Notes: generated from the letters alone by a model not told the origin. DNA of 55,822 nucleotides from CAIVAT01 sp037128705 (GCA_037128705.1 JBAXVX010000026.1:1-55822); one strand, 5' to 3'; shown: positions 42,248 through 51,071, counted from the first letter of the stretch. A program made the numbers and translations.

Positions 42248-43018
42248 ATGATCGGTAAAACCATTCTTGAACTCGACCGCGTTGACTCAACCAATGGGTA
42301 TGCGGACAGACTGTTTTCCGGGGAGGGGTTGGAGGAAGGAATGGTTGTTTGGGCGCACGAACAATATGCGGGTCGGGGACAGCAACACCACCAATGGATC
42401 AGCGAACCAGGCAGGAATCTCACCTTCACGGTCGTCCTTAAGCCCGGATTTCTCAAGCCAGATCAGCAGTTCCTGCTGAATAAAGCTGTTTCGCTGGGTG
42501 TCCTTGATTTTATCCGGAATTCCCTGGCTGATTCAGCAATCCCAATCTCAACTCCGGAGATTAGCATCAAATGGCCAAATGACATTTACATCGGGAATAA
42601 AAAAGTCGGGGGAATCCTGATTGAACATAAAATAATGGGACTATCCATTGAATCAACCCTGGCTGGCATTGGAATAAATATCAATCAAACGTCGTTCCCG
42701 TCAGAACTGCCAAACCCAGTTTCACTTTTTCAGATTCTCGGTGCCGAAATCAATCTAAAAAATGCCTTGGCGGATATCTGCAAACACCTTGATGCTCGAT
42801 ACAGGACGCTCCGGACCAAAGGAGGCGATTTGCTGGACCGGGACTACCGTGGTGCCTTACTGGGTTTTGGTCAGTGGCGAAATTTTACCTGTAACGGGGA
42901 AATATTGGAAGGCAAAATTGGCGGGGTTGATGATCTGGGCCGGCTTCTGATGGAGACACGCACCGGCAAAGTACTGTATTTCAACCATGGGGAAGTTGAA
43001 TACCTTTTGGAGAAATAA
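42248..43018 (+). CDS. birA: biotin--[acetyl-CoA-carboxylase] ligase
   Basis: A 256-residue group I biotin protein ligase. It begins directly with the catalytic domain (LELDRVDSTNGYADRLFSGE), then the biotinyl-AMP loop AGRGQQHHQWISEPGRNLTF, IKWPNDIYIGNKKVGGILIE and GIGININQTSFP, with the small C-terminal beta domain at the end. The N-terminal HTH of the E. coli-type regulator is absent, so it modifies biotin carboxylase carrier proteins but does not act as the biotin repressor. Confidence 0.96.
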   Translation: MIGKTILELDRVDSTNGYADRLFSGEGLEEGMVVWAHEQYAGRGQQHHQWISEPGRNLTFTVVLKPGFLKPDQQFLLNKAVSLGVLDFIRNSLADSAIPISTPEISIKWPNDIYIGNKKVGGILIEHKIMGLSIESTLAGIGININQTSFPSELPNPVSLFQILGAEINLKNALADICKHLDARYRTLRTKGGDLLDRDYRGALLGFGQWRNFTCNGEILEGKIGGVDDLGRLLMETRTGKVLYFNHGEVEYLLEK

Positions 43019-43096
43019 ATCACCAATGACCAATGACCAATTTTTACTTCATTACTCCATCACTTTATCACCCTGTCACCCTGTTACCCTGTCACT
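43016..43096. repeat. degenerate repeat in the convergent gap after birA
   Basis: Three ACCAATG-type heptamers (43021-43041) are followed, after 25 irregular bases, by three TCACCCTG-like octamers (43068-43092). The gap separates two convergent genes and contains no clear hairpin terminator. Confidence 0.65.
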
Positions 43097-43856
43097 TATT
43101 ATACCTTTTCCCAAACATCACGCTGACATAGAGTGTGAGAAAAAACGATTGCTTCGGATTATAGGCCATGATTGGAACGGGAATCGGTGAATAGTCAAAG
43201 ATGCCACCGATTTCCAGTGAACTGATTTGTCTGTTCTTTACACCAAATTCAAAATCCAGCCCCGATTTTACATACACCCCCGGATGAAGCCCCAGGTTGG
43301 TGATTCCGGCAAGGAACGACCCTCGTCCGTAAATGTTATCAATAAAATGAACTTCAGGATCGTACTTTTCCTCCTTGACTTCGTAATCGGTAAATCCGCT
43401 GTTGAAATGAATGATATACAGGTAAATAGGTTTGGTTACGGCAAGGGAAAACCCGCCATAATAGAGCCAGCTCAGCTGAATGCCACCCCAGTATGGTTTC
43501 CTGTTCAGAATGTGCTGCTGCCCGACTCCGCCGCGAAAAAACCAGACATAATTTAGCTTTCCGTAGAAATAGGATCTGGAATCGGAGAAATAGGGGTTAA
43601 TTGTACGCACCTCCTTGGATGATTTATAGGTGGAAAATTCGATCTCCCACATGAATTGCCGGAGGGCAGCCACATTATGCCCTTTACGGAATTTCAGGCC
43701 CCAGCCATTGGTGTGAAGCATCACCCCAAGGCTCCATTGATTTTCCAACAGGACATTATCAGAGGTTGAATCCGGGAGTGATTGGTACTGCGCCTGTGCC
43801 AAAAATCCTCCGGTGGAAAGAAAAATTATGAGAAGGAAATGGATAATTCGTTTCAT
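43092..43856 (-). CDS. predicted outer-membrane beta-barrel protein
   Basis: A 254-residue protein with a Sec signal peptide (MKRIIHFLLIIFLSTGGFLA, cleavage near AQA-QY) and a body of alternating short amphipathic strands rich in Tyr, Trp and Gly (SRSYFYGKLNYVWFFRGGVG, QSFFLTLYVSVMFGKRY at the end). The pattern and the aromatic C-terminal strand suggest a small outer-membrane barrel. I do not recognise a named family. ATG 43856 is chosen over TTG 43868 because it fits the signal peptide. It has its own -7 box 27 bases upstream. Confidence 0.75.
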   Translation of the reverse strand: MKRIIHFLLIIFLSTGGFLAQAQYQSLPDSTSDNVLLENQWSLGVMLHTNGWGLKFRKGHNVAALRQFMWEIEFSTYKSSKEVRTINPYFSDSRSYFYGKLNYVWFFRGGVGQQHILNRKPYWGGIQLSWLYYGGFSLAVTKPIYLYIIHFNSGFTDYEVKEEKYDPEVHFIDNIYGRGSFLAGITNLGLHPGVYVKSGLDFEFGVKNRQISSLEIGGIFDYSPIPVPIMAYNPKQSFFLTLYVSVMFGKRYNK

Positions 43857-43882
43857 TGTCGAAGACAAAATCTGGAAGGAAA

Positions 43883-43890
43883 CAAATGTA
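43883..43890 (-). promoter_or_regulatory. -7 box of the outer-membrane protein gene
   Basis: On the minus strand this reads TACATTTG, an exact TAnnTTTG match, 27 bases before the ATG. Confidence 0.5.
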
Positions 43891-43958
43891 CGAAAGAAAA
43901 AAGAAATGGGAAGCCAGGGCCCCCCATTATTGATATTAAGGAAATGGAAAAGTTTATT

Positions 43959-44081
43959 TTAACGACGTTCAATTTGGTATCTTTGCTTTTCACCGTATGC
44001 CGCACAATGCTGGTTTGAAGTGCATGATGAAACGATGCCTAAAAGAACGGTGGCCAGGATAACAAAAAGGGCTTTTTTCAT
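43959..44081 (-). CDS. 40-residue lipoprotein
   Basis: A 40-codon gene on the minus strand. It begins MKKALFVILATVLLGIVSSC, a complete lipoprotein signal with lipobox Cys at residue 20, and continues TSNQHCAAYGEKQRYQIERR to a TAA. AGGAG lies eight bases before the ATG and an exact -7 box (44117-44124) lies 36 bases upstream. The mature form is only 21 residues, with one further Cys and a basic tail. I cannot name its function; small lipoproteins with an HCAAYG-like core appear in other Bacteroidota to my recollection. It fills the otherwise empty 43857-44201 gap. Confidence 0.75.
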   Translation of the reverse strand: MKKALFVILATVLLGIVSSCTSNQHCAAYGEKQRYQIERR

Positions 44082-44116
44082 GGTGGTAACTCCTGATTTT
44101 CGATAAATTGGATGTG

Positions 44117-44124
44117 CAAAATTA
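44117..44124 (-). promoter_or_regulatory. -7 box of the small lipoprotein gene
   Basis: On the minus strand this reads TAATTTTG. A CTTG 20 bases further upstream could be the -33 element, giving a complete Bacteroidota-type promoter. Confidence 0.55.
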
Positions 44125-44201
44125 CGTCATCGTATCATAAGTAACAAGTATTTTCGATATTTATTGTGTAAAGTTATTAACGGTCAAAAGTTTATAAAGT
44201 T

Positions 44202-44882
44202 ATGGAGAAGGTTGCCCCTGTTATTGAAGAGAGTTGGAAGCAGGTGTTGGGGGATGAATTTGATAAACCATATTTCAGTGAGCTGAAGGCTTTTTTGCTT
44301 GAAGAGAAGAAAAAGTTCCGGGTATTTCCTCCGGGGAAGATGATCTTTAATGCCTTCAACCATACCCCGTTTATGAAGGTGAAGGTGGTTTTACTTGGGC
44401 AGGACCCTTATCATGGCTACGGTCAGGCTCATGGATTGTGTTTTTCTGTCCCGCCCGGAGTGCCGAAGCCTCCTTCGCTCATCAATATTTTCAAGGAATT
44501 GCAGAGTGATACCAGCACAGGGATCCCGGCGCACGGTGATTTGACAAAATGGGCCGACCAGGGCGTTCTGCTCCTGAATGCCACCCTTACGGTCAGGGAA
44601 AACCAGGCTGGATCACACCAGAATCATGGTTGGGAAACATTTACCGACGCTGCCATTAAACAATTGTCACAGCGCCGGGAAGGACTGATCTTTGTGCTTT
44701 GGGGAAGTTATGCCATGGCAAAAAAGTTGCTGATCGACCCCTCCAGGCATCATATTCTCACTGCGGTGCATCCTTCACCCCTGTCGGCCTACCGTGGCTT
44801 CTTCGGGTGCAGGCACTTTTCGCAAATCAACAATTTATTGCATCAGAATAACGTTCAGGAGATAGATTGGCGTTTGGAATGA
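44202..44882 (+). CDS. ung: uracil-DNA glycosylase, family 1
   Basis: A 226-residue family 1 UDG. The water-activating loop is LLGQDPYHGYGQAHGLCFSV with the catalytic Asp, followed by PPSLINIFKELQSD, VLLLNATLTVRENQAGSHQN and the DNA-intercalating loop AVHPSPLSAYRGFFGCRHFS with the catalytic His. It removes uracil from DNA at the start of base excision repair. Its TGA overlaps the ATG of the peroxidase gene (ATGA). Confidence 0.97.
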   Translation: MEKVAPVIEESWKQVLGDEFDKPYFSELKAFLLEEKKKFRVFPPGKMIFNAFNHTPFMKVKVVLLGQDPYHGYGQAHGLCFSVPPGVPKPPSLINIFKELQSDTSTGIPAHGDLTKWADQGVLLLNATLTVRENQAGSHQNHGWETFTDAAIKQLSQRREGLIFVLWGSYAMAKKLLIDPSRHHILTAVHPSPLSAYRGFFGCRHFSQINNLLHQNNVQEIDWRLE

Positions 44883-46093
44883 AACAGGAAATAATAATCT
44901 TCGGGAAGCGGTTGCGGGGGATCATATCGGCCATCGGATTCTTTATGGCCGGGAAGTTTGTTCTCCCTCTGGGTTTGTGTACCCTGATTTTCCTGTGTGC
45001 AGGTTGCAGTAAGTCTCAACCCGATGATCCGGTGAGTTCGCCAACCCCTTACACGATCGCCATTCCGCGGTTTTTTCCAACCGATTTAAATATCCCGAAG
45101 GATAATCCGATGACCGTTGAAGGAGTTGAACTGGGGAGAATCCTGTTTTACGATGGCCGTCTTTCAGGTCGCACCGACCCCGACTCACTGATGAGTTGTT
45201 CAACATGTCATCTGCAAACCCGTTCGTTTGAGTGCGGGATTGACCATCCAAAATACCTGGGCGGACATCCGTTTGGTTTGACTGGTATTCCGACGCCCGA
45301 TTACATGATGCCGATGATCAACCTTGTTTGGTCAACGCATGGATACTTGTGGAACGGTAAAGTTTCAGATGAAAATCCATCTGTTCAGATGAGGAACCTT
45401 GAGGATATGGCCTGGATGGCCATTGTGGCACCTCATGAAATTCACGGCGATACCAACAGGGTTGCTGCACTGTTCCAGTCAATCCCCGGCTACCCAGAAC
45501 TCTTCAGAAAGGCCTTTGGATCCGAAAAGGTGACTGTGAAAAACATTGGCCGGGCCATAGCACAGTTTGTCCGTACCCTGATTTCATCCGGTTCAAAATT
45601 CGACCGGTTTCTGAGGGGTGAGACAAACCTCAGCAGCAACGAACGGAATGGGTATGTGCTTTTTATGACGGAACAGGGAGGAGATTGCTTTCATTGTCAT
45701 GGAGGTGACGGAAACCCGCTATTCACGACGGCACAATTTTATAACAACGGTAAGGATTCAGTGTATCCCATTCCGGGCGACCGTTTTTCTATCACAGGGA
45801 ATCAGGCGGAAATGGGCGGCTATAAGGCCCCGACTTTAAGGAACCTGGCCTTCACGGCACCCTATATGCACGATGGGCGTTTTAAAACACTCGATGAAGT
45901 TCTGGCATTTTACAATTCAGGCCTGGTGTGGTCTCCTTACATCAGCCCGTTGATGCATCATATCGGGACCCGGGGAATCCGCCTGGCCCCGGCACAGCTG
46001 CTTGATCTGAAATCATTCCTGCTGACCCTGACCGACAGTTCATTTGTTACAAACCCTGCATTTTCCAGACCGGCAAGTCTGCCCGGAAAATAG
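44879..46093 (+). CDS. dihaem cytochrome c peroxidase / MauG-like lipoprotein
   Basis: A 404-residue exported protein with two c-type haem motifs, CSTCH (~107) and CFHCH (~270), spaced as in bacterial cytochrome c peroxidases and MauG. Other family marks are GRILFYDGRLSG near the first haem and YKAPTLRNLAFTAPYMHDGR near the end. A lipobox (LCAGC) indicates a lipid-anchored protein in the periplasm or on the outer membrane. ATG 44879 overlaps the ung stop; ATG 44945 would give a more compact lipoprotein signal (MAGKFVLPLGLCTLIFLCAG) and may be the true start. Function is peroxide reduction or protein oxidation; which cannot be told. Confidence 0.92.
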   Translation: MKQEIIIFGKRLRGIISAIGFFMAGKFVLPLGLCTLIFLCAGCSKSQPDDPVSSPTPYTIAIPRFFPTDLNIPKDNPMTVEGVELGRILFYDGRLSGRTDPDSLMSCSTCHLQTRSFECGIDHPKYLGGHPFGLTGIPTPDYMMPMINLVWSTHGYLWNGKVSDENPSVQMRNLEDMAWMAIVAPHEIHGDTNRVAALFQSIPGYPELFRKAFGSEKVTVKNIGRAIAQFVRTLISSGSKFDRFLRGETNLSSNERNGYVLFMTEQGGDCFHCHGGDGNPLFTTAQFYNNGKDSVYPIPGDRFSITGNQAEMGGYKAPTLRNLAFTAPYMHDGRFKTLDEVLAFYNSGLVWSPYISPLMHHIGTRGIRLAPAQLLDLKSFLLTLTDSSFVTNPAFSRPASLPGK

Positions 46094-46095
46094 AA

Positions 46096-46133
46096 GAGAA
46101 TGATCCGGCCATTTATCCGGGCCATTCTTTTCT
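46096..46133 (+). terminator. possible terminator after the MauG-like gene
   Basis: An imperfect stem (GAATG...GGCC pairing with GGCC...CATTC, with a four-base bulge) is followed by a short T-rich stretch, just after the stop codon at 46093. Confidence 0.4.
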
Positions 46134-46174
46134 CCAAATGAGAACAACAGGATAAAAATGACTACCTTTAAGCG

Positions 46175-46987
46175 ATGATTTGCCTTCCAAACTGTAAAAT
46201 CAACCTTGGGCTGAATATCATTGGTAAACGAACCGATGGATATCATAACATCGAAACCATCTTTGTCCCTCTGCCTTTATCGGATGCACTTGAAGTAATT
46301 CCTGCAGCCGATGGAGTCTTTGCCTTTCAATCGTCGGGCCTGAACATTCCCGGCGGGGTTGAAGAAAACCTGAGCGTAAAGGCATTTCGCCTGTTGCAAT
46401 CCGAACATAACCTGCCGGAGGTGAAAATGCATCTTCATAAGGTGATTCCCATGGGAGCAGGACTCGGAGGCGGTTCATCAGATGGGGCAGCCGCATTGAA
46501 ACTGATCAGCAACCTTTTCAATCTTGCGCTGGATATTGACCAGCTTAAATCTCACGCCCGTTTACTGGGAAGCGATTGTTCCTTCTTTATTGAAAACCGG
46601 CCGGTATTTGCCCGGGAAAGGGGCGATCAGTTTGAACCTGTTTTGATTGATCTATCCGGATTCACCCTTCTGCTGGCTTTACCTGAAATTCATGTGAGCA
46701 CAGCTGAAGCTTATTCATCGGTGACTGCTGCCATCCCGGAAATTTCATTGAAGAATTTGGTACAGCTGCCCCCTGAACAATGGAAGGAACGGGTAAAGAA
46801 TGATTTTGAGGAGCCTGTATTTAAAAAACACCCGGAAATTAAAGAAATCAAGCAGAAAATGTATGATGCCGGAGCTGTTTATGCTTCCATGAGCGGCAGC
46901 GGATCGGCGGTTTATGGTCTTTTCGGCGGATCACCCGCAACAGGGGACATCTTCACAGGAATCCATACCCTCTCCTTTTCTCTATGA
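46175..46987 (+). CDS. ispE: 4-diphosphocytidyl-2-C-methyl-D-erythritol kinase
   Basis: A 270-residue GHMP kinase. The N-terminal CKINLGLNIIGKRTDGYHNI, the ATP loop IPMGAGLGGGSSDGAAALKL, the catalytic-Asp strand LLGSDCSFFIENRPVFARER and the C-terminal ASMSGSGSAVYGLF match IspE throughout. It performs the fourth step of the methylerythritol phosphate route to isoprenoids. It ends 63 bases from the convergent lptG-like gene. Confidence 0.97.
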   Translation: MICLPNCKINLGLNIIGKRTDGYHNIETIFVPLPLSDALEVIPAADGVFAFQSSGLNIPGGVEENLSVKAFRLLQSEHNLPEVKMHLHKVIPMGAGLGGGSSDGAAALKLISNLFNLALDIDQLKSHARLLGSDCSFFIENRPVFARERGDQFEPVLIDLSGFTLLLALPEIHVSTAEAYSSVTAAIPEISLKNLVQLPPEQWKERVKNDFEEPVFKKHPEIKEIKQKMYDAGAVYASMSGSGSAVYGLFGGSPATGDIFTGIHTLSFSL

Positions 46988-47002
46988 ATCCCCACGAGCG
47001 CA

Positions 47003-47029
47003 CTCCCCGCTGCTTGCAGTGAGGTTTTT
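47003..47029 (+). terminator. weak terminator candidate after ispE
   Basis: A small stem CTGC-TT-GCAG with outer CTC/GAG pairing is followed by five T residues, 16 bases after the ispE stop. Confidence 0.3.
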
Positions 47030-47050
47030 CAATAACAGCCTTGCCTCCCT

Positions 47051-48127
47051 TTACTTCGGAGCTATTCGGAAAAGGAAGAATGCAATAAAGCCAAAAATAA
47101 TGTTGGGAACCCAAACGGCAATCAAGGGGGGGAGGTCGCCAAACGTTGCAAATACGGTAAATATCTGCATAAAGAGGATGTAGATAAAGGTAAGCGCCAA
47201 CCCAAGCCCGAGGTGAAACCCAATGCCGCCACGCACTTTCCGGCTTGATACCGCAACTCCGATTACCGTAAGAATGATTGTCGCAAAAGGAAATGCAATC
47301 CGCTCATATTTTTTCACCTTGTATTTAATTACATCGGGGTCGCCCCGCAACTCCTTGTCTTTTATATGGGCCCTGAGGACGAAATAATTCATGATCTTGA
47401 CATCTTCAATATCCTCTGTAAAATCACCAGGTATAAAAGGCAGCAGGGTATCAAGCTTTGCCCCCTTTTTAATCGATTCACTCATCTCGCTGATGTGCCT
47501 GACGTAATAATTTGAGATCTTCCAGCGCAATCGCAAACTGTCCCATTCAATGCGGTCGGCCTTCAGCTTATAGACCAGCTCCTTTTTTTCAAATTTCTCA
47601 AGAGAGAATTTCCAGCCTGAATTGGTGCGTGTATTATAATTTTCGAGATAAATAAAGGTTCCCGGACTGACTTGTTTGTGAATATTCTGGTCGCTGAATT
47701 CTTTTGGATCATTGATGTATTTTTTTTCAAAAGCCAGCATGCTCCTGTTGGTATAGGGAATGATAAAATTGGCCAGGAAAAATGAAAACACCCCAAGCGT
47801 CAGGGCGGAAATAAAATAGGGAAACATCATCCTCCTGAAACTTATGCCGCTGCTGAGGATCGCTACGATTTCGGAATCGGAAGCCATGCGCGATGTAAAA
47901 AAGATGACGGCAATGAAGGTTAACAGATAGCTGAAGAGGTTAATGAAATAGGGAACGAAGTTGAGGTAGTAATCGAAAATAATGGCTTTTATCGGGGCAT
48001 CGTGCCGGAGAAAATCATCGATTTTTTCAGAGATATCAAAGACAATGACAATGAAAATCAACAATATCAGGGTAAAGAAAAAGGTACCCAGAAATTTCTT
48101 TATTATGTAGATATCAATTGTTCGCAT
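47051..48127 (-). CDS. LptF/LptG family permease (YjgP/YjgQ)
   Basis: A 358-residue permease with three N-terminal membrane segments (beginning MRTIDIYIIKKFLGTFFFTL), a large periplasmic domain, and three C-terminal segments ending FGFIAFFLFRIAPK. SRMASDSEIVAILSSGISFR is the coupling-helix region typical of LptF/LptG, the permeases that take lipopolysaccharide from the inner membrane for transport. The ATG at 48127 overlaps the stop of the upstream glycosyltransferase by one base (TGATG), showing coupled translation. It is the last gene of the tgt-GT39-lptG operon. Confidence 0.93.
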   Translation of the reverse strand: MRTIDIYIIKKFLGTFFFTLILLIFIVIVFDISEKIDDFLRHDAPIKAIIFDYYLNFVPYFINLFSYLLTFIAVIFFTSRMASDSEIVAILSSGISFRRMMFPYFISALTLGVFSFFLANFIIPYTNRSMLAFEKKYINDPKEFSDQNIHKQVSPGTFIYLENYNTRTNSGWKFSLEKFEKKELVYKLKADRIEWDSLRLRWKISNYYVRHISEMSESIKKGAKLDTLLPFIPGDFTEDIEDVKIMNYFVLRAHIKDKELRGDPDVIKYKVKKYERIAFPFATIILTVIGVAVSSRKVRGGIGFHLGLGLALTFIYILFMQIFTVFATFGDLPPLIAVWVPNIIFGFIAFFLFRIAPK

Positions 48128-49872
48128 CAGTAAATTTCCATGATCTGATAGTTCTGGTTCCTCCCTGCCATCATCCAGCCGGTTTGAATGGAAACCCAAA
48201 AATAATACTTTCCGGGTTCATCGGGCGTTTTAACGGTCATTAACGTATCGGAGCTGGCACCTGGTATCAGCAGGTGGGAAATATTTACTGCTGTTTCCTG
48301 GTAAACAACGTATTTGTCTTTTAGATGAATGTGATAGACAAGGTTTGACGGCTGGTCCATATCCTGGTCAAAGCGCAGCGTATCGTGTCCCGGGTTGAAT
48401 ATTCTTACCGGGATCTTCACGTACGTTGATGCAGGAAATTTTAATGAACTGATCCTTGTTTCAAGGGTCACGTTATAGTTTGATCTGAAATTTTCAGCGA
48501 TACCCCAAAAGGTCACCACCCCATTTTTGGCTTTATAACTCTGTTTGCCTGGAATATACATCCAGTCAGTGTAACCGGCAACCAGCACCTCTTTCCCCTG
48601 GAGGTTCTTTTCAAGGTCCTCCCAATAATAATATTGCGTACGGTGCCCGTCAAATCCATCGACGGAATGTGCCGTTTTACCTGTATAAAATGAATATTTT
48701 GCGGCTCGCTGGTATGAACTGATGAACAAAACCGGGCGACCATTGGCCCTCTTCTCCATCTCTTTTGCCCAATCCCTCCAGTAATATAATTCAGACAGGT
48801 TAACGAATTTCCGGGGCAATTTCAGAAAGTCATACACAAGGTAGATCCTTAAGAATAACATCAGCACAAAGCCGACTGCTGCAAGGATATAGATCAGTTT
48901 ATGAAGGTTCAATCGCTTTTCAATCCCTTTATAGGTAAGGATCAGCATGGGCAGAAAGGCCGGAACAGTCCAGTTTGGTTCGACCTGCCCCTGAAAAGTG
49001 AAAAGAAGAAAAAACACCACGATCCCGATCGCTGTGAATTTAAGGCTGCGTTCAAATTGATCGGCTGGTTTATGCGTAAAGGAGAACCAAAAGAGAAAAG
49101 CAGCCATAAAGGGGCCATAGATGATAAATTGCCCGATAATGAAAGAAAAGAAATATTTGAAGTATTTGTATTGTTCAAAATTGCGCTCAATCAGGTGGTA
49201 ATAAATTGTAGGATGGCCATGCCGGAACGACCAGATAATATGGGGAGCAAAGCAAAGAATGGCCACGAGGGCAGCAAGGTAAAACGATTTTTTCCGCAGC
49301 AGTTTCAGATTAGAGAGCAGGGTGAAAAAGATCACCAGGATGCCATTGTATTTGCTGTAAATCATGGCAGCCATGATCACTCCCCACAGCAGGGCAAGCG
49401 GGATGGTATCACGTTCAATCAGATTGCGGTAAACCAGGAAAAACAGCAGGGTGAATAATACCAGGGCCACATCAGGGGCAGCAATAAAGCCTCCCGCCTG
49501 TATAATGCCGATTGACAGGCAAAGTGCAGCAAACAAAAGATAGTTTCTGACATCAGAAAGTATCATGAGCAGATAGAGGGAGAGCGTTGAGGCCATGACG
49601 AAAAAGAGGCGGACCCCCAGTTCGTTGTGGAAGATGGAATATCCCATTTTTATCATGAGCCCCACCATCGGGGGGTGTTCGTAAAAACCCCAGTCGAGCC
49701 GTTCGCCATACATCCAGAACAGGGCTTCGTCATCAAACAAACCAGTAAAAACAGACTGCACAAGGTTAATGATAAACCAACTGCCAAGGATGATCAGTAT
49801 GGGCAATACATGTTTTTGCCTGACGGAAAGGTCTTTTGTGTTGTCTATGGCCATAAATATGTTCCCTGGCAT
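48127..49872 (-). CDS. GT39-like membrane glycosyltransferase (ArnT/PMT fold)
   Basis: A 581-residue protein. The GT-C signature is FDDEALFWMYGERLDWGFYE with the catalytic acidic pair in the first periplasmic loop, then HPPMVGLMIKMG. About ten membrane segments follow, then a soluble beta-rich C-terminal domain of ~180 residues (to TGWMMAGRNQNYQIMEI). Such enzymes move a sugar from a lipid carrier to protein, lipid A or polysaccharide. The start may be ATG 49872 or ATG 49854; the latter has AGGGA eight bases upstream. A longer frame to 50001 would overlap tgt and is rejected. Confidence 0.88.
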   Translation of the reverse strand: MPGNIFMAIDNTKDLSVRQKHVLPILIILGSWFIINLVQSVFTGLFDDEALFWMYGERLDWGFYEHPPMVGLMIKMGYSIFHNELGVRLFFVMASTLSLYLLMILSDVRNYLLFAALCLSIGIIQAGGFIAAPDVALVLFTLLFFLVYRNLIERDTIPLALLWGVIMAAMIYSKYNGILVIFFTLLSNLKLLRKKSFYLAALVAILCFAPHIIWSFRHGHPTIYYHLIERNFEQYKYFKYFFSFIIGQFIIYGPFMAAFLFWFSFTHKPADQFERSLKFTAIGIVVFFLLFTFQGQVEPNWTVPAFLPMLILTYKGIEKRLNLHKLIYILAAVGFVLMLFLRIYLVYDFLKLPRKFVNLSELYYWRDWAKEMEKRANGRPVLFISSYQRAAKYSFYTGKTAHSVDGFDGHRTQYYYWEDLEKNLQGKEVLVAGYTDWMYIPGKQSYKAKNGVVTFWGIAENFRSNYNVTLETRISSLKFPASTYVKIPVRIFNPGHDTLRFDQDMDQPSNLVYHIHLKDKYVVYQETAVNISHLLIPGASSDTLMTVKTPDEPGKYYFWVSIQTGWMMAGRNQNYQIMEIY

Positions 49873-49907
49873 TTTTTCTTTGTTCTCCAACCGAGCCACC
49901 TGGCTCT

Positions 49908-51038
49908 TTACAGACGTTGCATCAGCTGTTTCACCATCTTCTCCTTCCAGGGTGAAAAAGTTCCCTGTGAAATCTGTTTGCGCGCCTCTTTCATCAGCCA
50001 CATATAAAAACCAAGATTGTGCATGGTGGCGATCATGGCACTGAGGATTTCATTTGAAACAAACATATGCCTGAGAAAGGCTTTGGAATATTGCAGATCT
50101 GCAAAGACCTCTCCGTCAGCTTCAAGCGGGGAGAAATCATCCTTCCACTTTTCATTTTTGATGTTGATGATTCCGTTGCGGGTATACAGCATTCCGTTCC
50201 GGCCATTGCGGGTCGGGATCACGCAATCGAACATGTCAATGCCCAGGGCAATGCTTTCAAGAATATTTGCCGGGGTTCCAACGCCCATCAGGTAACGCGG
50301 CTTGTCGGCGGGAAGAATTCCGCATACCAGCCCGGTCATCTCATACATCATGGCTGCCGGTTCACCCACTGAAAGTCCTCCGATGGCGTTTCCCGATGCC
50401 CCCTGGTCAGCGATGAACCTGGCTGATTCAACACGCAGGTCGGGGTAAACACTGCCCTGCACGATGGGGAACAAATTTTGGGAATAGCCGTGCGGACATC
50501 TCGTCTTTTCAAAGTGGGAAACACAGCGGGTAAGCCAGTAATGAGTTCGTTTCATCGACTTTCGCGCATAGGCTGCATCACATGGATAAGGCGTGCATTC
50601 GTCGAATGCCATGATGATGTCTGCGCCAAGTTCACGCTGAACATCGATGGCTATTTCTGGCGTAAATGTGTGTCTTGAGCCGTCAATATGTGATTGAAAA
50701 ATAACGCCGTCATCAGTGAATTTACGGATGTCGCCCAGCGAATAGATCTGGTAACCGCCACTGTCGGTGAGAATGGGCTTCGACCATCCGTTGAACTTAT
50801 GCAGTCCGCCTGCCCTGGAGATGATATCGACCCCGGGCCTCAGGTAAAGGTGGTAGGTGTTTGAAAGCATGATCTGCGCATGAACTTCATCACGCAGATC
50901 CTTGACATGCAATGCCTTTACGGCGCCCGCCGTGCCGACTGGCATGAAAAAGGGAGATTCAATGGATCCATGGTCGGTGGTAAGCAAACCGGCGCGGGCC
51001 GAGGATCCGGTTTCACGATGTAATATGTCGAACTGCAA
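49908..51038 (-). CDS. tgt: queuine/preQ1 tRNA-ribosyltransferase
   Basis: A 376-residue protein with the TGT core: IESPFFMPVGTAGAVKALHV, IMLSNTYHLYLRPG, ILTDSGGYQIYSLGDIRKFT with the catalytic Asp region, MAFDECTPYPCDAAYARKSM, GNAIGGLSVGEP and DMFDCVIPTRNGRNGMLYTR with the nucleophilic Asp. It exchanges G34 for preQ1 in tRNAs with GUN anticodons. The CxCxxC zinc-ligand motif usual near residue 300 is absent; the equivalent stretch reads EVFADLQYSKAFLRHMF. I believe this is a trait of the phylum. The start is a TTG, forced by a stop codon immediately upstream. Confidence 0.95.
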   Translation of the reverse strand: MQFDILHRETGSSARAGLLTTDHGSIESPFFMPVGTAGAVKALHVKDLRDEVHAQIMLSNTYHLYLRPGVDIISRAGGLHKFNGWSKPILTDSGGYQIYSLGDIRKFTDDGVIFQSHIDGSRHTFTPEIAIDVQRELGADIIMAFDECTPYPCDAAYARKSMKRTHYWLTRCVSHFEKTRCPHGYSQNLFPIVQGSVYPDLRVESARFIADQGASGNAIGGLSVGEPAAMMYEMTGLVCGILPADKPRYLMGVGTPANILESIALGIDMFDCVIPTRNGRNGMLYTRNGIINIKNEKWKDDFSPLEADGEVFADLQYSKAFLRHMFVSNEILSAMIATMHNLGFYMWLMKEARKQISQGTFSPWKEKMVKQLMQRL

Positions 51039-51063
51039 TCAGGTGAGGATTAGAAAATTCCGG

Positions 51064-51071
51064 CAAAGGTA
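51064..51071 (-). promoter_or_regulatory. -7 box of the tgt operon
   Basis: On the minus strand this reads TACCTTTG, an exact TAnnTTTG match, 25 bases before the tgt start. Confidence 0.55.

Noticed and set aside
42248..43018. BirA as a biotin repressor acting on the palindrome next to it
   Set aside because: The protein has no N-terminal DNA-binding domain.
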